A stretch of 64,000 nucleotides of DNA from Macrococcoides psychrotolerans (GCF_038095555.1 NZ_CP124591.1:1488001-1552000); one strand, 5' to 3'; positions 47,087 to 56,399 are shown, counted from the stretch's first letter. The notes: a model not told the origin generated them from the letters alone. Numbers and translations are program-made.

Positions 47087-49826
47087 CAAAAAACTCCTCA
47101 TCATCAAATTCTTCTACTTTTAAATTAGCTTGTATAGTCTTTGCAGTATTTTTATTCCTAGTTCTACCAGGGATAGATATATTAATACCAATGATATCCT
47201 CAGGGAAGTTTAAATTAACCCTATTGCCATTCGAACCTTTGTATTCCGTTTGACCTTTATCAATTTTGTATATAATTAATTGTGGTGTTTCACCCAAGCC
47301 ATTTGCTTCTCTAATGATATTTATCTTCTTACTTTCTATACTCTTCAATTCTTCAGCAGATAAATCTTCCACATCTATTAATAAATCTTTTGGTGCACGT
47401 AAAACACCTATATTCGCAATTTTTTCGGTGCTTCTCTTTTCGTATTTCGTACGAACTACACTTTTCGGTGACATTCCATGAATATTCCAATTTTCATCTA
47501 ATGGTTCATTCTTGATATCGCCAATCGATGACAGGATTACATTCCATCCTTCAAATACAGTTTCATTTTTTTCAAGCCATTCAATCAGAGATGGAATACT
47601 AGACATTTTTATATCATCTTTATAAACATTAAATCTATTTAAATAGTCAACCACTGCCTGATTATTCACATTTCTCCAAATCAATCTGTTTTTATCTTTA
47701 ATCTCAGGCATTTCTAAACTATTCAGGAAGTTGCTTGTTAATGACAAGTTACTTAATAATTTTTCCAAATCATTCTCAAAGTATATAGTTTGAGCACTGT
47801 AACCCTTAAAATCAAATTCTACAGTCGTAGCAGACTGCATTTTATTGTTAGAAGTTATCTTTATTAAATTATAATCTGGAGAATTTTTTATTTTTGGAGC
47901 TATCGCACTCGGACTAAAACCCTTCGTTGCATATTCAGAAATTACATCTTTCAGTTCTTCATTCATTTGAGACAAAAACTGAAATCTTTCTATAGCAACA
48001 TCTTCTAACCATACTCTTGGAAAGACTTCATATTTCTTTCTATAACCAAACCAACGTCCCATCTGCATTAAAGTATCAGCTTGTTTTGTTGTTCTTAAGA
48101 AGAATGTTGAAACTAAACCTTCAATTGTTAGACCTCGAGACAAAGTATTTCCACCAATTACGATAAATGCCGGAGCAACACTTTCTTCTTTAGTCGGATA
48201 AATTAAACGAACATTTTTTCCATCTGAGGTACTACTGCTATTATCAATTGCTAAATGTATACCTTTAGTAAATTTAGGAAGACCCGATTCATCTATCTGA
48301 ACATGATTAATAAAATCGTTATCTGTCTGTTCTAAAATCAAAAATTCAAGGTGACTCAATACAGTTGACCACTTTGGATATTCTGGAACAGATACTTGAC
48401 TTGAATATAAAGGCATACCTTGAAGAAAGGTATCACGATTGAATTCATTTTTTTCAGTTTCATATTGATGCTTCAATATTTTTTCATAACTTTTAAAATT
48501 ATTTCTTATGTCTATTAAATAATTTTCAATAAATTTTGATAATATTTCGTGGTGTACTACTCTAAAGCTTGTATGAATAAGCATTGAAATCGGCTTTTTA
48601 TATTTTCTAGAACGCATTGCCGCTACACATAACAGAAACCAATTGAGCGCGTCCTTTAGACTATCCGGTAACTCAAATGATTCTCCATCATGAATTTGCT
48701 TAATGATTCCTATGTCAGCAGGTGATATTCTCCTCACAATCTCAACTGGTGGATTCATTTCTGGTTCCTCTGCTCCAAATATTTGTTTCGGTCCAATATA
48801 ATCCTCAGATTCTTCCAGTAATATAATGAAATCCTTCGGATATAAAGACTTATTATCTACTTCATTCAGAACATTTGCATAAGGAGTTGCAGTGTAAGAT
48901 ATATAATTCATCCCACCAAATGCGTCATCATTAACTAAATCTTTTATTAGTTTATTGATAGTTGTTGGATTCTCATCTTCAATTTTATTAGTATTCACAC
49001 TAGCCTGATCTGCTTCATCATCAATGATAAGTATTTTAAGTTGCTTCGCCTTATTCTTATCCTGCTTAATCCATTTTATAAGTTTTTCAAGTCTCGTTTT
49101 ATTTTTTAAAGTAACGGTCATATAACGATCATATTTATCAGGTCCCAGGTCAAACTTTGAAATATCATGGTTAACGATACCGTCTCTCACATTTGGATTA
49201 TTGATTACATTCCATTTAAACTTACTGTTACCCGCAGTTTGTAAATCGTTAAAAAGACGATCCGTAGTCTGCTTTCTTAAATTTTCAATAACACCAGATA
49301 AAACAATAAAAAAGTTAAAACCATTATCCGCTGCCATAGCAATCAATCCTGCCATATTTGCAGTCTTACCTGATTGAACATTACCGACAACCAATCCTTT
49401 GACAGGACCAGTTTCTTCAGTTGTCATCGATAAATTTTTCAGAATTTCAAAACTTGAATTCTGGATATTGTATATAGATTTTTCAGAAAGATTTTTCTTT
49501 TTCAATTTTTCTTTATATTGTTGCCAACAAGAAAAAGTCTCAGTTGAGATAATAGCATTGTTCTTAACATTACTCCCTAGTTTTACAACTTCATGCTCTG
49601 CATATCTTTCACTAATCTCATCAATAATTTCATACCAATTATCTATCGTAAATTTTTCATTTCTTAATCCACAAAATCTTTTTATTTGCTTCAGTGATTC
49701 TTCTGGCGACTCATCTTCTTCTTCATAAATATAATCTTTTATTTGCGCCCAGGAATAATCTTCATTTAAATATAAGTCTTCGATAAACGTTTTTAATCTT
49801 GCATATTTAATGTCATCAAATTTCAC
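47073..49826 (-). CDS. Z1-domain helicase/ATPase
   Basis: A 917-aa superfamily-2-like ATPase of the Z1 class, found in predicted restriction systems with MutL-like ATPases. Walker A VGNVQSGKTANM (147-158), Walker B ILIIDDEADQAS (265-276), GGNTLSRGLTIEGL and the arginine-finger-like QMGRWFGYRKKY are all visible. The C-terminus ends in an Asp/Glu-rich tail. First gene of the operon, GTG start at 49826 after AGGATG. It probably remodels or translocates DNA for the nuclease. Confidence 0.85.
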   Translation of the reverse strand: MKFDDIKYARLKTFIEDLYLNEDYSWAQIKDYIYEEEDESPEESLKQIKRFCGLRNEKFTIDNWYEIIDEISERYAEHEVVKLGSNVKNNAIISTETFSCWQQYKEKLKKKNLSEKSIYNIQNSSFEILKNLSMTTEETGPVKGLVVGNVQSGKTANMAGLIAMAADNGFNFFIVLSGVIENLRKQTTDRLFNDLQTAGNSKFKWNVINNPNVRDGIVNHDISKFDLGPDKYDRYMTVTLKNKTRLEKLIKWIKQDKNKAKQLKILIIDDEADQASVNTNKIEDENPTTINKLIKDLVNDDAFGGMNYISYTATPYANVLNEVDNKSLYPKDFIILLEESEDYIGPKQIFGAEEPEMNPPVEIVRRISPADIGIIKQIHDGESFELPDSLKDALNWFLLCVAAMRSRKYKKPISMLIHTSFRVVHHEILSKFIENYLIDIRNNFKSYEKILKHQYETEKNEFNRDTFLQGMPLYSSQVSVPEYPKWSTVLSHLEFLILEQTDNDFINHVQIDESGLPKFTKGIHLAIDNSSSTSDGKNVRLIYPTKEESVAPAFIVIGGNTLSRGLTIEGLVSTFFLRTTKQADTLMQMGRWFGYRKKYEVFPRVWLEDVAIERFQFLSQMNEELKDVISEYATKGFSPSAIAPKIKNSPDYNLIKITSNNKMQSATTVEFDFKGYSAQTIYFENDLEKLLSNLSLTSNFLNSLEMPEIKDKNRLIWRNVNNQAVVDYLNRFNVYKDDIKMSSIPSLIEWLEKNETVFEGWNVILSSIGDIKNEPLDENWNIHGMSPKSVVRTKYEKRSTEKIANIGVLRAPKDLLIDVEDLSAEELKSIESKKINIIREANGLGETPQLIIYKIDKGQTEYKGSNGNRVNLNFPEDIIGINISIPGRTRNKNTAKTIQANLKVEEFDDEEFFDDED

Positions 49827-50008
49827 GTCTAAACATCCTATTCTAACAATATTTTTATACTATTTATTAATATTTTACCTTATATTATGATCATAGTTAA
49901 TATCAAATCCGAGTTTATTATCTGTATTTAACACTTAATGATATAATTTTGAAAATATTCTTTATTTTATATACAATTATTATAAACTATTCACAAAGGG
50001 GTGCTACT

Positions 50009-50794
50009 ATGAATTTACAATCTGCTCTACCATCTGAAATTCGCGCTTTGATTCGCGACAACAAACTCATCCAGCATACGTCTGGCATGGCTAAGGGGTA
50101 CATCCAGGCGAATGTTGTGATATTGCCTGAACGTTATGCTTATGATTTCCTTAAGTTCTGTTACCGTAATCCAAAGTCTTGTCCTTTACTAGATATTACT
50201 GAGGTTGGGGAATTTTCTTTTCCGAAGTATGGTCCTGATGCGGATATTCGCACTGATGTGGGTGAATACTATGTCTATCGTGATGGCGTGCATGTTGAGA
50301 CGCGTCATGATATTAAGGATCTATATCGTGAGGATATGGTAGCTTTCATTATTGGCTGTAGCTTTACATTTGAGCATGCGTTGCTGGATGCTGATATTCC
50401 TGTGCGTCATATAGAGGAAGGTCATAATGTGCCGATGTATATTACGAATATTCCTACTGAACAAAGTGGTGTCTTCCACGGACCTACAACAGTGAGCATG
50501 CGTCCGATGACAATGGCTCAGGCGATTCGAGCGACTGAGATTACAACGCATTTCAAAGGTGCACATGGTGCTCCGCTTCATATCGGCGATCCTGCTGCAA
50601 TCGGCATCAAAGATATTAGTAACCCTGACTTCGGGGAAGCTGTAGAGATACGCGACGGCGAGGTTCCTGTATTCTGGGGATGCGGCGTAACACCTCAGTC
50701 AGTGTGTCTGAATGTTAAGCCTGAACTGATGATTACTCATGCGCCAGGATACATGTTTATCACCGATATTAAAGAAAGTGAATTGCTGTATTAA
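50009..50794 (+). CDS. DUF1445 putative hydro-lyase (YcsI type)
   Basis: A 261-aa member of the DUF1445/COG4336 family. Conserved blocks include HTSGMAKGYIQANVVILP, EDMVAFIIGCSFTFEHALL, GAHGAPLHIGDP and the C-terminal FWGCGVTPQSVCL. B. subtilis YcsI is encoded with the 5-oxoprolinase genes, which here appear about 11 kb away, so an indirect link to oxoproline or D-glutamate metabolism is possible. Start at ATG 50009 after AAGGGG. Ends at a terminator; not cotranscribed with the restriction operon. Confidence 0.8.
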   Translation: MNLQSALPSEIRALIRDNKLIQHTSGMAKGYIQANVVILPERYAYDFLKFCYRNPKSCPLLDITEVGEFSFPKYGPDADIRTDVGEYYVYRDGVHVETRHDIKDLYREDMVAFIIGCSFTFEHALLDADIPVRHIEEGHNVPMYITNIPTEQSGVFHGPTTVSMRPMTMAQAIRATEITTHFKGAHGAPLHIGDPAAIGIKDISNPDFGEAVEIRDGEVPVFWGCGVTPQSVCLNVKPELMITHAPGYMFITDIKESELLY

Positions 50795-50797
50795 AAT

Positions 50798-50835
50798 AAG
50801 CAAAACCCATCACTTATTGTGGTGGGTTTTGCTTT
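50798..50835. terminator. Bidirectional terminator
   Basis: AAGCAAAACCCATCAC / GTGGTGGGTTTTGCTT, shared by the DUF1445 gene and the small membrane ORF. Confidence 0.88.
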
Positions 50836-51002
50836 GCTTCAAGATATGCAATTCTTTCTTCTAATTCTTTAATTTTTATATTTTGCTGTAGTATCATGTT
50901 TTTATTTGGTAGATTTCTAATATATTTTTTTATGAGATACACAACTGTTATATAAATCCACAACATTAATAATACAAATGCAATGAACATTATCCAATCC
51001 AT
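50814..51002 (-). CDS. Small membrane protein with coiled coil
   Basis: A 62-aa protein: N-terminal transmembrane helix (residues 3-26), then a charged region and a short coiled coil (NIKIKELEERIAYLEAK). ATG 51002 with TTAGGAGTTG upstream. Possibly a phage-shock or divisome-like accessory; no family recognised. The stop lies inside the shared terminator. Confidence 0.5.
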   Translation of the reverse strand: MDWIMFIAFVLLMLWIYITVVYLIKKYIRNLPNKNMILQQNIKIKELEERIAYLEAKQNPPQ

Positions 51003-51071
51003 ATATTCAACTCCTAATATTTTGCTTATTATCAGTTAATGATATAAGAGTGTTTGCGTAATATCTATCTC

Positions 51072-51135
51072 GAAATTGGTGCCGTGACAAATTCACGCTC
51101 ATTTTCCGCCTCGAAATTGGCACCATGCCAATTTC
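51072..51135. repeat. Two adjacent copies of a small dispersed palindromic repeat
   Basis: GAAATTGGTGCCGTGACAAATTC (51072-51094) and GAAATTGGCACCATGCCAATTTC (51113-51135); the second is a perfect 9-bp-arm hairpin. Related copies sit at 54868-54890 and 56482-56505, and the tail TTCGCTCCCCTAT of the second matches the end of the 62-bp array at 10711. A small intergenic repeat family is the simplest reading. Confidence 0.6.
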
Positions 51136-51144
51136 GCTCCCCTA

Positions 51145-51783
51145 TCATATGCCACGATAGAGCTTAATCAGCGATTCGACATCCTCAAAGTGATTCTCAG
51201 ATTGATGGACGATCAGCCCATCTCTCAGAACATACAGTTCATCTGCGATTGCCTGCGCAAAATCGAGTTGATGTGTCGTTATGAATAGCGTCTTCCCTTG
51301 TGCCTTTTGCTCACGAATTATATCCTGCAGCTTGAATATCCATAATGGATCTAAACCATTTGTCGGTTCATCCATAATGATAAATGATGCGTCTCCAATT
51401 AAGATTTGTGCGAGGTTGAGGCGTTGTCGCATGCCTTTAGATAATGATTTAACAAATTGTTCTCGATTATCATCTAGTCCAACTTGTGCTAATACATCAT
51501 TTGATGTGCTGCCTTTAATTCTTTGAAGCATCTTAATGATTTCGCTGATTTTCAAGTATGGGGGAAACTGCAGGTCATCAGGCATATAGTTGATTTGTTC
51601 TGGTACTTGAAATGTGCCTGTCTTCGCTTTTAGTTCACCAAGCATGAGTTTGATGAGTGTACTCTTTCCGGCACCATTCTCTCCTATCATCACATGCACT
51701 TTACCTGTGCCGAGGTGCATTGTGACTGGCCCGAATGTCTTCTGTTTATTATATTTGAATTGTAATTGCTGTACGTCTATCAT
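51145..51783 (-). CDS. nosF: ABC transporter ATPase, NosF-like
   Basis: A 212-aa ATP-binding subunit. Walker A GENGAGKS (34-41), signature LSKGMRQRL and Walker B FIIMDEPTNGLDP are intact. Together with the NosY-like permease, the NosD-like protein and two NosL-type lipoproteins it resembles the nos maturation system that supplies sulfur/copper to the nitrous-oxide reductase copper centre. nosZ is absent from the window, so the target enzyme is unknown. Start overlaps nosY by 4 bp. Confidence 0.78.
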   Translation of the reverse strand: MIDVQQLQFKYNKQKTFGPVTMHLGTGKVHVMIGENGAGKSTLIKLMLGELKAKTGTFQVPEQINYMPDDLQFPPYLKISEIIKMLQRIKGSTSNDVLAQVGLDDNREQFVKSLSKGMRQRLNLAQILIGDASFIIMDEPTNGLDPLWIFKLQDIIREQKAQGKTLFITTHQLDFAQAIADELYVLRDGLIVHQSENHFEDVESLIKLYRGI

Positions 51784-52553
51784 TTACTTCTCCTCACCCT
51801 TAACATCGTAATATAGCTCAATACGAGCGGTACACCGATAAATAACATAATGTTGATATATAGGATGTAGTGACCAATGCCTTTCAGCCAGTTACTGTAA
51901 TTGTAGAATCCTGGTCCAAGTAATGCGAGTTGCTCTGTCCAGTAATAGTACAGCATGCGGATAAGGTCGACTGGATTGAGATGAATATTTGCTACTAATG
52001 CTTGAAAGAGCATCTGTCGGTTCAATTGATCATTCAATGCAATGATTGTAAATGGGATGATGAGTAGCCACAGCGTCCAGAAACAGAGTGCAATACCAAT
52101 TGCACTGAGTCGATTTCTTGAGATGATGCCAATCCATACTGCGATACTTGAGAATATGAGAATCATTATGAATGATAATAATATGAAGACAAATTCCATA
52201 TGTACACCGATAATGATACCCATCACGATACTGATGGCGAGCATCATTGTATAGAGCAGTACGATAGTAATATAGTGGCCGAATATATAGGTTCTATAAC
52301 GCATCGGATAAGTCTTCAGCAGCTTCAGCCATCCTGTTTCATTATGATGTGCTACGGTCATACTGCCGATAGATAGAATGAATAATGGGACGATCAGCAG
52401 TTCAATACTGAGCGCATAGTTCATCTGAAATAGATTGGAGTGTTCTGTCCCTGTTTGAAATAAGCTTGCGAGTATAAATGTAATGATATAGATGATTGCT
52501 GTGATATAGAACACCGGATTACGCAGACTTTGTTTCAGTTCCATCCAGATCAT
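51780..52553 (-). CDS. nosY: ABC permease, NosY-like
   Basis: A 257-aa membrane protein with about six helices of the ABC-2/NosY type. ATG 52553 overlaps the NosL2 stop (ATGA) and its end overlaps nosF by 4 bp. It contains the family-like segments FQMNYALSIELLIVPLFILSIGSM and YVRRSK-type basic tail. The role in copper-site maturation is inferred from operon context. Confidence 0.75.
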   Translation of the reverse strand: MIWMELKQSLRNPVFYITAIIYIITFILASLFQTGTEHSNLFQMNYALSIELLIVPLFILSIGSMTVAHHNETGWLKLLKTYPMRYRTYIFGHYITIVLLYTMMLAISIVMGIIIGVHMEFVFILLSFIMILIFSSIAVWIGIISRNRLSAIGIALCFWTLWLLIIPFTIIALNDQLNRQMLFQALVANIHLNPVDLIRMLYYYWTEQLALLGPGFYNYSNWLKGIGHYILYINIMLFIGVPLVLSYITMLRVRRSK

Positions 52554-52999
52554 GCGTGAATGCCCCACTTAAATGATTTCAGATCATTGAATTGCAGCTG
52601 TTTGCTATTTTTATACTTTTTCATAAAGGTATCTCTATTCGCTTCTGTTTCAAATGCTGCTACACCATAGTTCATCGGAGTCCAGATGTCTTTGTTGTAA
52701 ATGTAGAATGCTTTCGTTGCGTCTATCCATTTATCTTTCTTGTAGTCTTTCACATACATCATACCGATATCGTCTTTATTCTCTTTATTATAATGTTCCA
52801 TCATACAGCCGATATCATCAAAGATCAGATGATCTTCGTTGTTGTAGATCATCTGCGCTGCCTGCTCCGGATGATCGATCATCATATTGCATACGACACA
52901 TTTATCTGTCTTCTGATTGATGTCACGTGGACTTAAGTCAGGTTTGCCACAACCTGCGAGCAGAATTGCTGTAATCAATAATGTAATGATATATTTCAT
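52550..52999 (-). CDS. nosL: NosL-like lipoprotein (second copy)
   Basis: A 149-aa lipoprotein. MKYIITLLITAILLAGC gives a signal peptide and lipid-attachment Cys17. The NosL core has TDKCVVCNMMIDHPEQAAQ and DDIGCMMEHYN; cysteine and methionine residues in these segments bind Cu(I). Start at ATG 52999 after AAGGAGG; the ATG at 53059 lies upstream of the signal. It overlaps the end of nosD. Confidence 0.82.
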   Translation of the reverse strand: MKYIITLLITAILLAGCGKPDLSPRDINQKTDKCVVCNMMIDHPEQAAQMIYNNEDHLIFDDIGCMMEHYNKENKDDIGMMYVKDYKKDKWIDATKAFYIYNKDIWTPMNYGVAAFETEANRDTFMKKYKNSKQLQFNDLKSFKWGIHA

Positions 53000-54069
53000 C
53001 GTATCCTCCTTAATGTTAATAGAATGATTGCTAAGCTGCATAATAGAATGGGGAGCCAAATGTTAAGTTGTATATTGCGAGATAGCATTTGTGGACTTGT
53101 ATCCTGATAGCCGGATTCTAACGTAATACTCTTATCTTCTATCCATTGCAGCAGAATGTGAAGCGGGCCATTCTGAAAGAAATTTAATGTTGTATCCTTC
53201 ACCATCGCCTCCCCTAATAAGTTGCTGAAACGCTTTGGTGTATCTCCTATGCCATCACCATCCAGATCCATTATAGATGGGTCGTCATACATATTATTGC
53301 GGAACTGATGCTGCTGTTCATCGATATTCGCAATCGATATATTATTGCCGAAACGATTGTCCTGTATCGGGATATCCGACTGATAAATTTCGATACTATT
53401 GAGATTACGTTCGAAATCATTTTTAGTAATATGACCCTTTGTCATCTCTTGTACGCTCAGAGCCGTACTGTTTTGAATGAACTGATTGTTCTTTACGTGT
53501 ATATCCGTACTCTTATAGAGCGTCATCCCTGTTGCGTTCAATACTTGCTGATCCGCAATCTTATTATGTGTAATCTTAATGTTGTCAGATACCATCAGCA
53601 TAATACCTGTAACGTTATTGCGTACGACACTGCGCTCTAGTTCACCATTTTCTACATACATGAAATGGATGCCATATCGATTATTTCTAGAAGATATATT
53701 GCGCATATTAACGCGTTCAACATGTTCAAGGTAGACGCCGTCCTTTGTATGAGAGATATCTATATTATCCAGTTTTATTTGTGATGAATTCTCAATATGA
53801 ATCCCATTTGCTTTTCCATTGCCGATTATCTTAATATTTTTTAGTATAACGTCGCGGCTATTCGAAATGGTGATCGGTGGTGCTGAACCAGAATAGCGTA
53901 TCGTTATATTTTCAATCGTCGTATGATCTTTAGTAATATGAATCGGTTCCGTCACAGCTTTCTCGCTATGTGCGTTCGCATGTGCATCGACATGACACAG
54001 AATAATCGCAAGAAAGAGACAAATAAAGATTATCTGTCCCTTCGTTGTTCTATTCACTGTGATGTTCAT
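52996..54069 (-). CDS. nosD: NosD-like beta-helix protein
   Basis: A 357-aa exported protein. An N-terminal hydrophobic segment (about residues 12-30) is followed by right-handed beta-helix (CASH-type) repeats with NITI, GIHFMYVENG and NNVTGIMLM patterns, and a C-terminal transmembrane helix (LLCSLAIILLTLRRIR). NosD serves as a periplasmic component of the NosDFY transporter. Start at ATG 54069 overlapping the end of the first NosL gene. Confidence 0.8.
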   Translation of the reverse strand: MNITVNRTTKGQIIFICLFLAIILCHVDAHANAHSEKAVTEPIHITKDHTTIENITIRYSGSAPPITISNSRDVILKNIKIIGNGKANGIHIENSSQIKLDNIDISHTKDGVYLEHVERVNMRNISSRNNRYGIHFMYVENGELERSVVRNNVTGIMLMVSDNIKITHNKIADQQVLNATGMTLYKSTDIHVKNNQFIQNSTALSVQEMTKGHITKNDFERNLNSIEIYQSDIPIQDNRFGNNISIANIDEQQHQFRNNMYDDPSIMDLDGDGIGDTPKRFSNLLGEAMVKDTTLNFFQNGPLHILLQWIEDKSITLESGYQDTSPQMLSRNIQLNIWLPILLCSLAIILLTLRRIR

Positions 54070-54652
54070 GACTTTCGTGACTTTCATTCATATCTTTCAT
54101 CTTTTTGTGCTTCTCCATAAAGCGCATCATTGCTTTCTGATCAACAGCAGCAAGCTGCTCTACTTCAGTATGATGCTCATGTGCAAATGCCTGTGCATCC
54201 TTATCTTCTTTAAAGCTCGCGATACCCACATTCATCGGTGTCTTAATCTCACCTTTAACAAACTTCGCATCGCTGACATTGATCCATTCTGATGTCTTGT
54301 GGTCACGTACAAACTTCGCTTTCATCTTCTTGTCCGACTTACGCTCATAGTTTAAGAGACAGAACAGGTCATCGAAGAAATAGTTCTTACCATCTTCTCC
54401 TATCGCTTGTGCTGAATATTTACCCATAGCATCAGACTTTTGATAGACTTTCATATCACACGCAGCACATTTTGTATCTTCTTTCGGCTCTTTTAAAGAA
54501 TAGCCGTCTACTTTAGTCGTCTGCTGGTCCGCTTTAATCTGCTCAGTCTTAGCCGCCGTCTTCTCTTTCGTCTGTTCCGATTGTTTCGTTTCTGCATTAC
54601 CACACGCCGCAAGTAGTAATGATGTTGCAAGTAGCACTGTTGTCTTTTTCAT
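54050..54652 (-). CDS. nosL: NosL-like lipoprotein (first copy)
   Basis: A 200-aa lipoprotein: signal MKKTTVLLATSLLLAAC with Cys17, a Lys/Glu/Thr-rich linker, then the NosL motif CAACDMKVYQKS, NYFFDDLFCLLNYER and a His/Glu-rich tail (ESHESHEHHSE) likely to bind metal. First gene of the nosL-nosD-nosL-nosY-nosF operon. It starts at ATG 54652 after TTAGGGGG. Confidence 0.82.
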   Translation of the reverse strand: MKKTTVLLATSLLLAACGNAETKQSEQTKEKTAAKTEQIKADQQTTKVDGYSLKEPKEDTKCAACDMKVYQKSDAMGKYSAQAIGEDGKNYFFDDLFCLLNYERKSDKKMKAKFVRDHKTSEWINVSDAKFVKGEIKTPMNVGIASFKEDKDAQAFAHEHHTEVEQLAAVDQKAMMRFMEKHKKMKDMNESHESHEHHSE

Positions 54653-54867
54653 CTGTATTCCCCCTAATCAATAATTACAATGATAATTTTATAGGAAGGG
54701 AGATGCCTTATTTGTATATAAATGTGAATAAATCATGATGAAAGTAAGTCAAAATTTTAAAAATTAAAATCATCGCGTGTAAATTCATGATTTGTCTATG
54801 GACATTTGTAAAACTTAGAACAACACTAGGAATTAATGGAAGATCGGTTGAAATTGTTTTCTATCTT

Positions 54868-54890
54868 GAAATTAGCGTCGTGCCAAATTC
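54868..54890. repeat. Copy of the small dispersed repeat
   Basis: GAAATTAGCGTCGTGCCAAATTC, similar to the copies at 51072, 51113 and 56482. It lies in the gap between nosL and fmdB, which otherwise holds no gene. Confidence 0.5.
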
Positions 54891-54908
54891 ACACCTTAAT
54901 TCCTTACC

Positions 54909-54937
54909 AAAAAAACACCCCACATGTGTGAGGTGTC
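54909..54937 (-). terminator. Terminator of fmdA-fmdB
   Basis: Minus-strand hairpin ACACCTCACACATGTGGGGTGT followed by seven U residues, just past the fmdB stop. Confidence 0.82.
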
Positions 54938-54941
54938 ACAA

Positions 54942-55212
54942 TTATACTGTCCAAGACATTGGATTCTTATTCTTATTCAAACTTTTAATATTACTCGTCG
55001 GTAAGTTTTCTCTTTTAACGACTTTCGGTGTCATGCCTGCGTTAATTCGATTATATAACTTCGGGTCCATATGGTTTGTTCTGAAACTCTTGAATACTCT
55101 CGATGTCACTCGTGAGCATTCCGGACATTCATCCTCTTTTAAGTTACTGTTCATTGATTTCCACGTATCATATTGTCCGCATCTTTGGACACTCAAATGT
55201 ATACTTCGGCAT
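54942..55212 (-). pseudogene. fmdB: FmdB-type zinc-ribbon protein, frameshifted at its N-terminus
   Basis: The intended start is ATG 55212, overlapping the fmdA stop (TAATG), reading MPKYTFECPK. An extra base near 55182 (AAG-A-TGC) throws it out of frame; removing it restores MPKYTFECPKCGQYDTWK and the full CxxC...CPEC zinc ribbon of FmdB-family regulators. As written only a TTG-started fragment from 55196 remains (84 aa). Either a mutation or a base error. FmdB proteins accompany FmdA amidases. Confidence 0.75.
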
Positions 55213-56399
55213 TATTCATCAATCTTTGGAATAATATTATTTGTAAAGATTTCCTTAGGTAGAGATAACGTACAGCATGCATTTGGAATATCTACTATGC
55301 CACCAATATTCCCTTGTACAGGTGCTGACCCGAGTAACATATATGCTTGTTCTCCTGTATAGCCGCATGTCTTCAAGAATTCAATCGCATTTAAGCAGGC
55401 ATTACGGTATGCAGTGTTGGCATCAAGGTAAAGCTGGTCTCCAGAGAATTCATTAACAGAGATCCCTTCGAATACGAGATATTCATTATAATGCGGCATT
55501 ACTGGCCCTGGTTGGAATGCCGGGTTCTTCTTAATCTTATATTTCTCCATGCCACCTTTAATCACATGGACTTTAAGTTCAATCCATCCAGGAATTTCAA
55601 TTCCTCCACAGAATGTAATCTCTCCATCACCTTGTGAGAAATGTAGATCTCCTACTGATAGCTTAGCCCCATCAACGAATACTGGGAAATAGACGCGTGA
55701 ACCTTTTGATAAGTTCTTAATATCACAGTTCCCACCGTTTTCACGAGGCGGCACTGTTCTCGCACCTTCTTTTGCTACGCGATCGAAGTCCGCTCCTTTA
55801 AGTGTTCCGAGCACACATGAATCTGGATCTGGCAGCTCTGCAAGCGCTGGTACACGATTCGGGTTAGTGTCTACTAATGCTTTTTCACGGCGATTCCATT
55901 CATCTAGCATCTCCTGACTTGGTGCAACACCCATTAATCCTGGATGTATAATTCCTGCGAACTTAACGTTCGGTACGTGACGACTCGTTGCATAGATACC
56001 TTCAAAATCCCAGATAGACTTTGCAGCTTTCGGATAGTGTTCGACTAAGAAGCTTCCCCCATTTTCTTTCGCGAATATTCCATTGAATCCCCACTCATGT
56101 GCACTGAATGTTCCAATGTCCAGGATATCTACGACAAGTAAGTCGCCAGGCTCCACCCCATTGACATGAACAGGTCCACTCAATACATGGACACGCTTTA
56201 AGTTTACCTTTTCGATATCAGATGGATCATCGTTATTGCTTATCTGTCCATCTGTCCAGTCCAGACATTCCATCTTGAAGACCTCACCAGGCTCTACCGA
56301 GAATGCTGCCGGAATATCAGGATGCCATCTGTTATGCCCCGGATGTTTTTGCTCATGCATCTTCTTCTTCAAGTCAATTTCAAAAACCTTTTTCGCCAT
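55212..56399 (-). CDS. fmdA: Acetamidase/formamidase FmdA
   Basis: A 395-aa amidase of the FmdA_AmdA family, hydrolysing formamide or acetamide. Conserved blocks include GHNRWHPDIP, SGPVHVNGVEPGDLLVVDI, GGNCDIKNLSKGSRVYFPV, and GDLHFSQGDGE. Formamide produced by HutG could be a substrate, linking this gene to histidine degradation; ammonium release is the likely benefit. ATG 56399 after AAGGGGG. The gene is followed by the fmdB zinc-ribbon gene, whose start overlaps its stop. Confidence 0.9.
   Translation of the reverse strand: MAKKVFEIDLKKKMHEQKHPGHNRWHPDIPAAFSVEPGEVFKMECLDWTDGQISNNDDPSDIEKVNLKRVHVLSGPVHVNGVEPGDLLVVDILDIGTFSAHEWGFNGIFAKENGGSFLVEHYPKAAKSIWDFEGIYATSRHVPNVKFAGIIHPGLMGVAPSQEMLDEWNRREKALVDTNPNRVPALAELPDPDSCVLGTLKGADFDRVAKEGARTVPPRENGGNCDIKNLSKGSRVYFPVFVDGAKLSVGDLHFSQGDGEITFCGGIEIPGWIELKVHVIKGGMEKYKIKKNPAFQPGPVMPHYNEYLVFEGISVNEFSGDQLYLDANTAYRNACLNAIEFLKTCGYTGEQAYMLLGSAPVQGNIGGIVDIPNACCTLSLPKEIFTNNIIPKIDE

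Noticed and set aside
54787..55362. 191-aa plus-strand ORF
   Set aside because: Antisense to fmdA/fmdB and the terminator; composition is unlike a gene.
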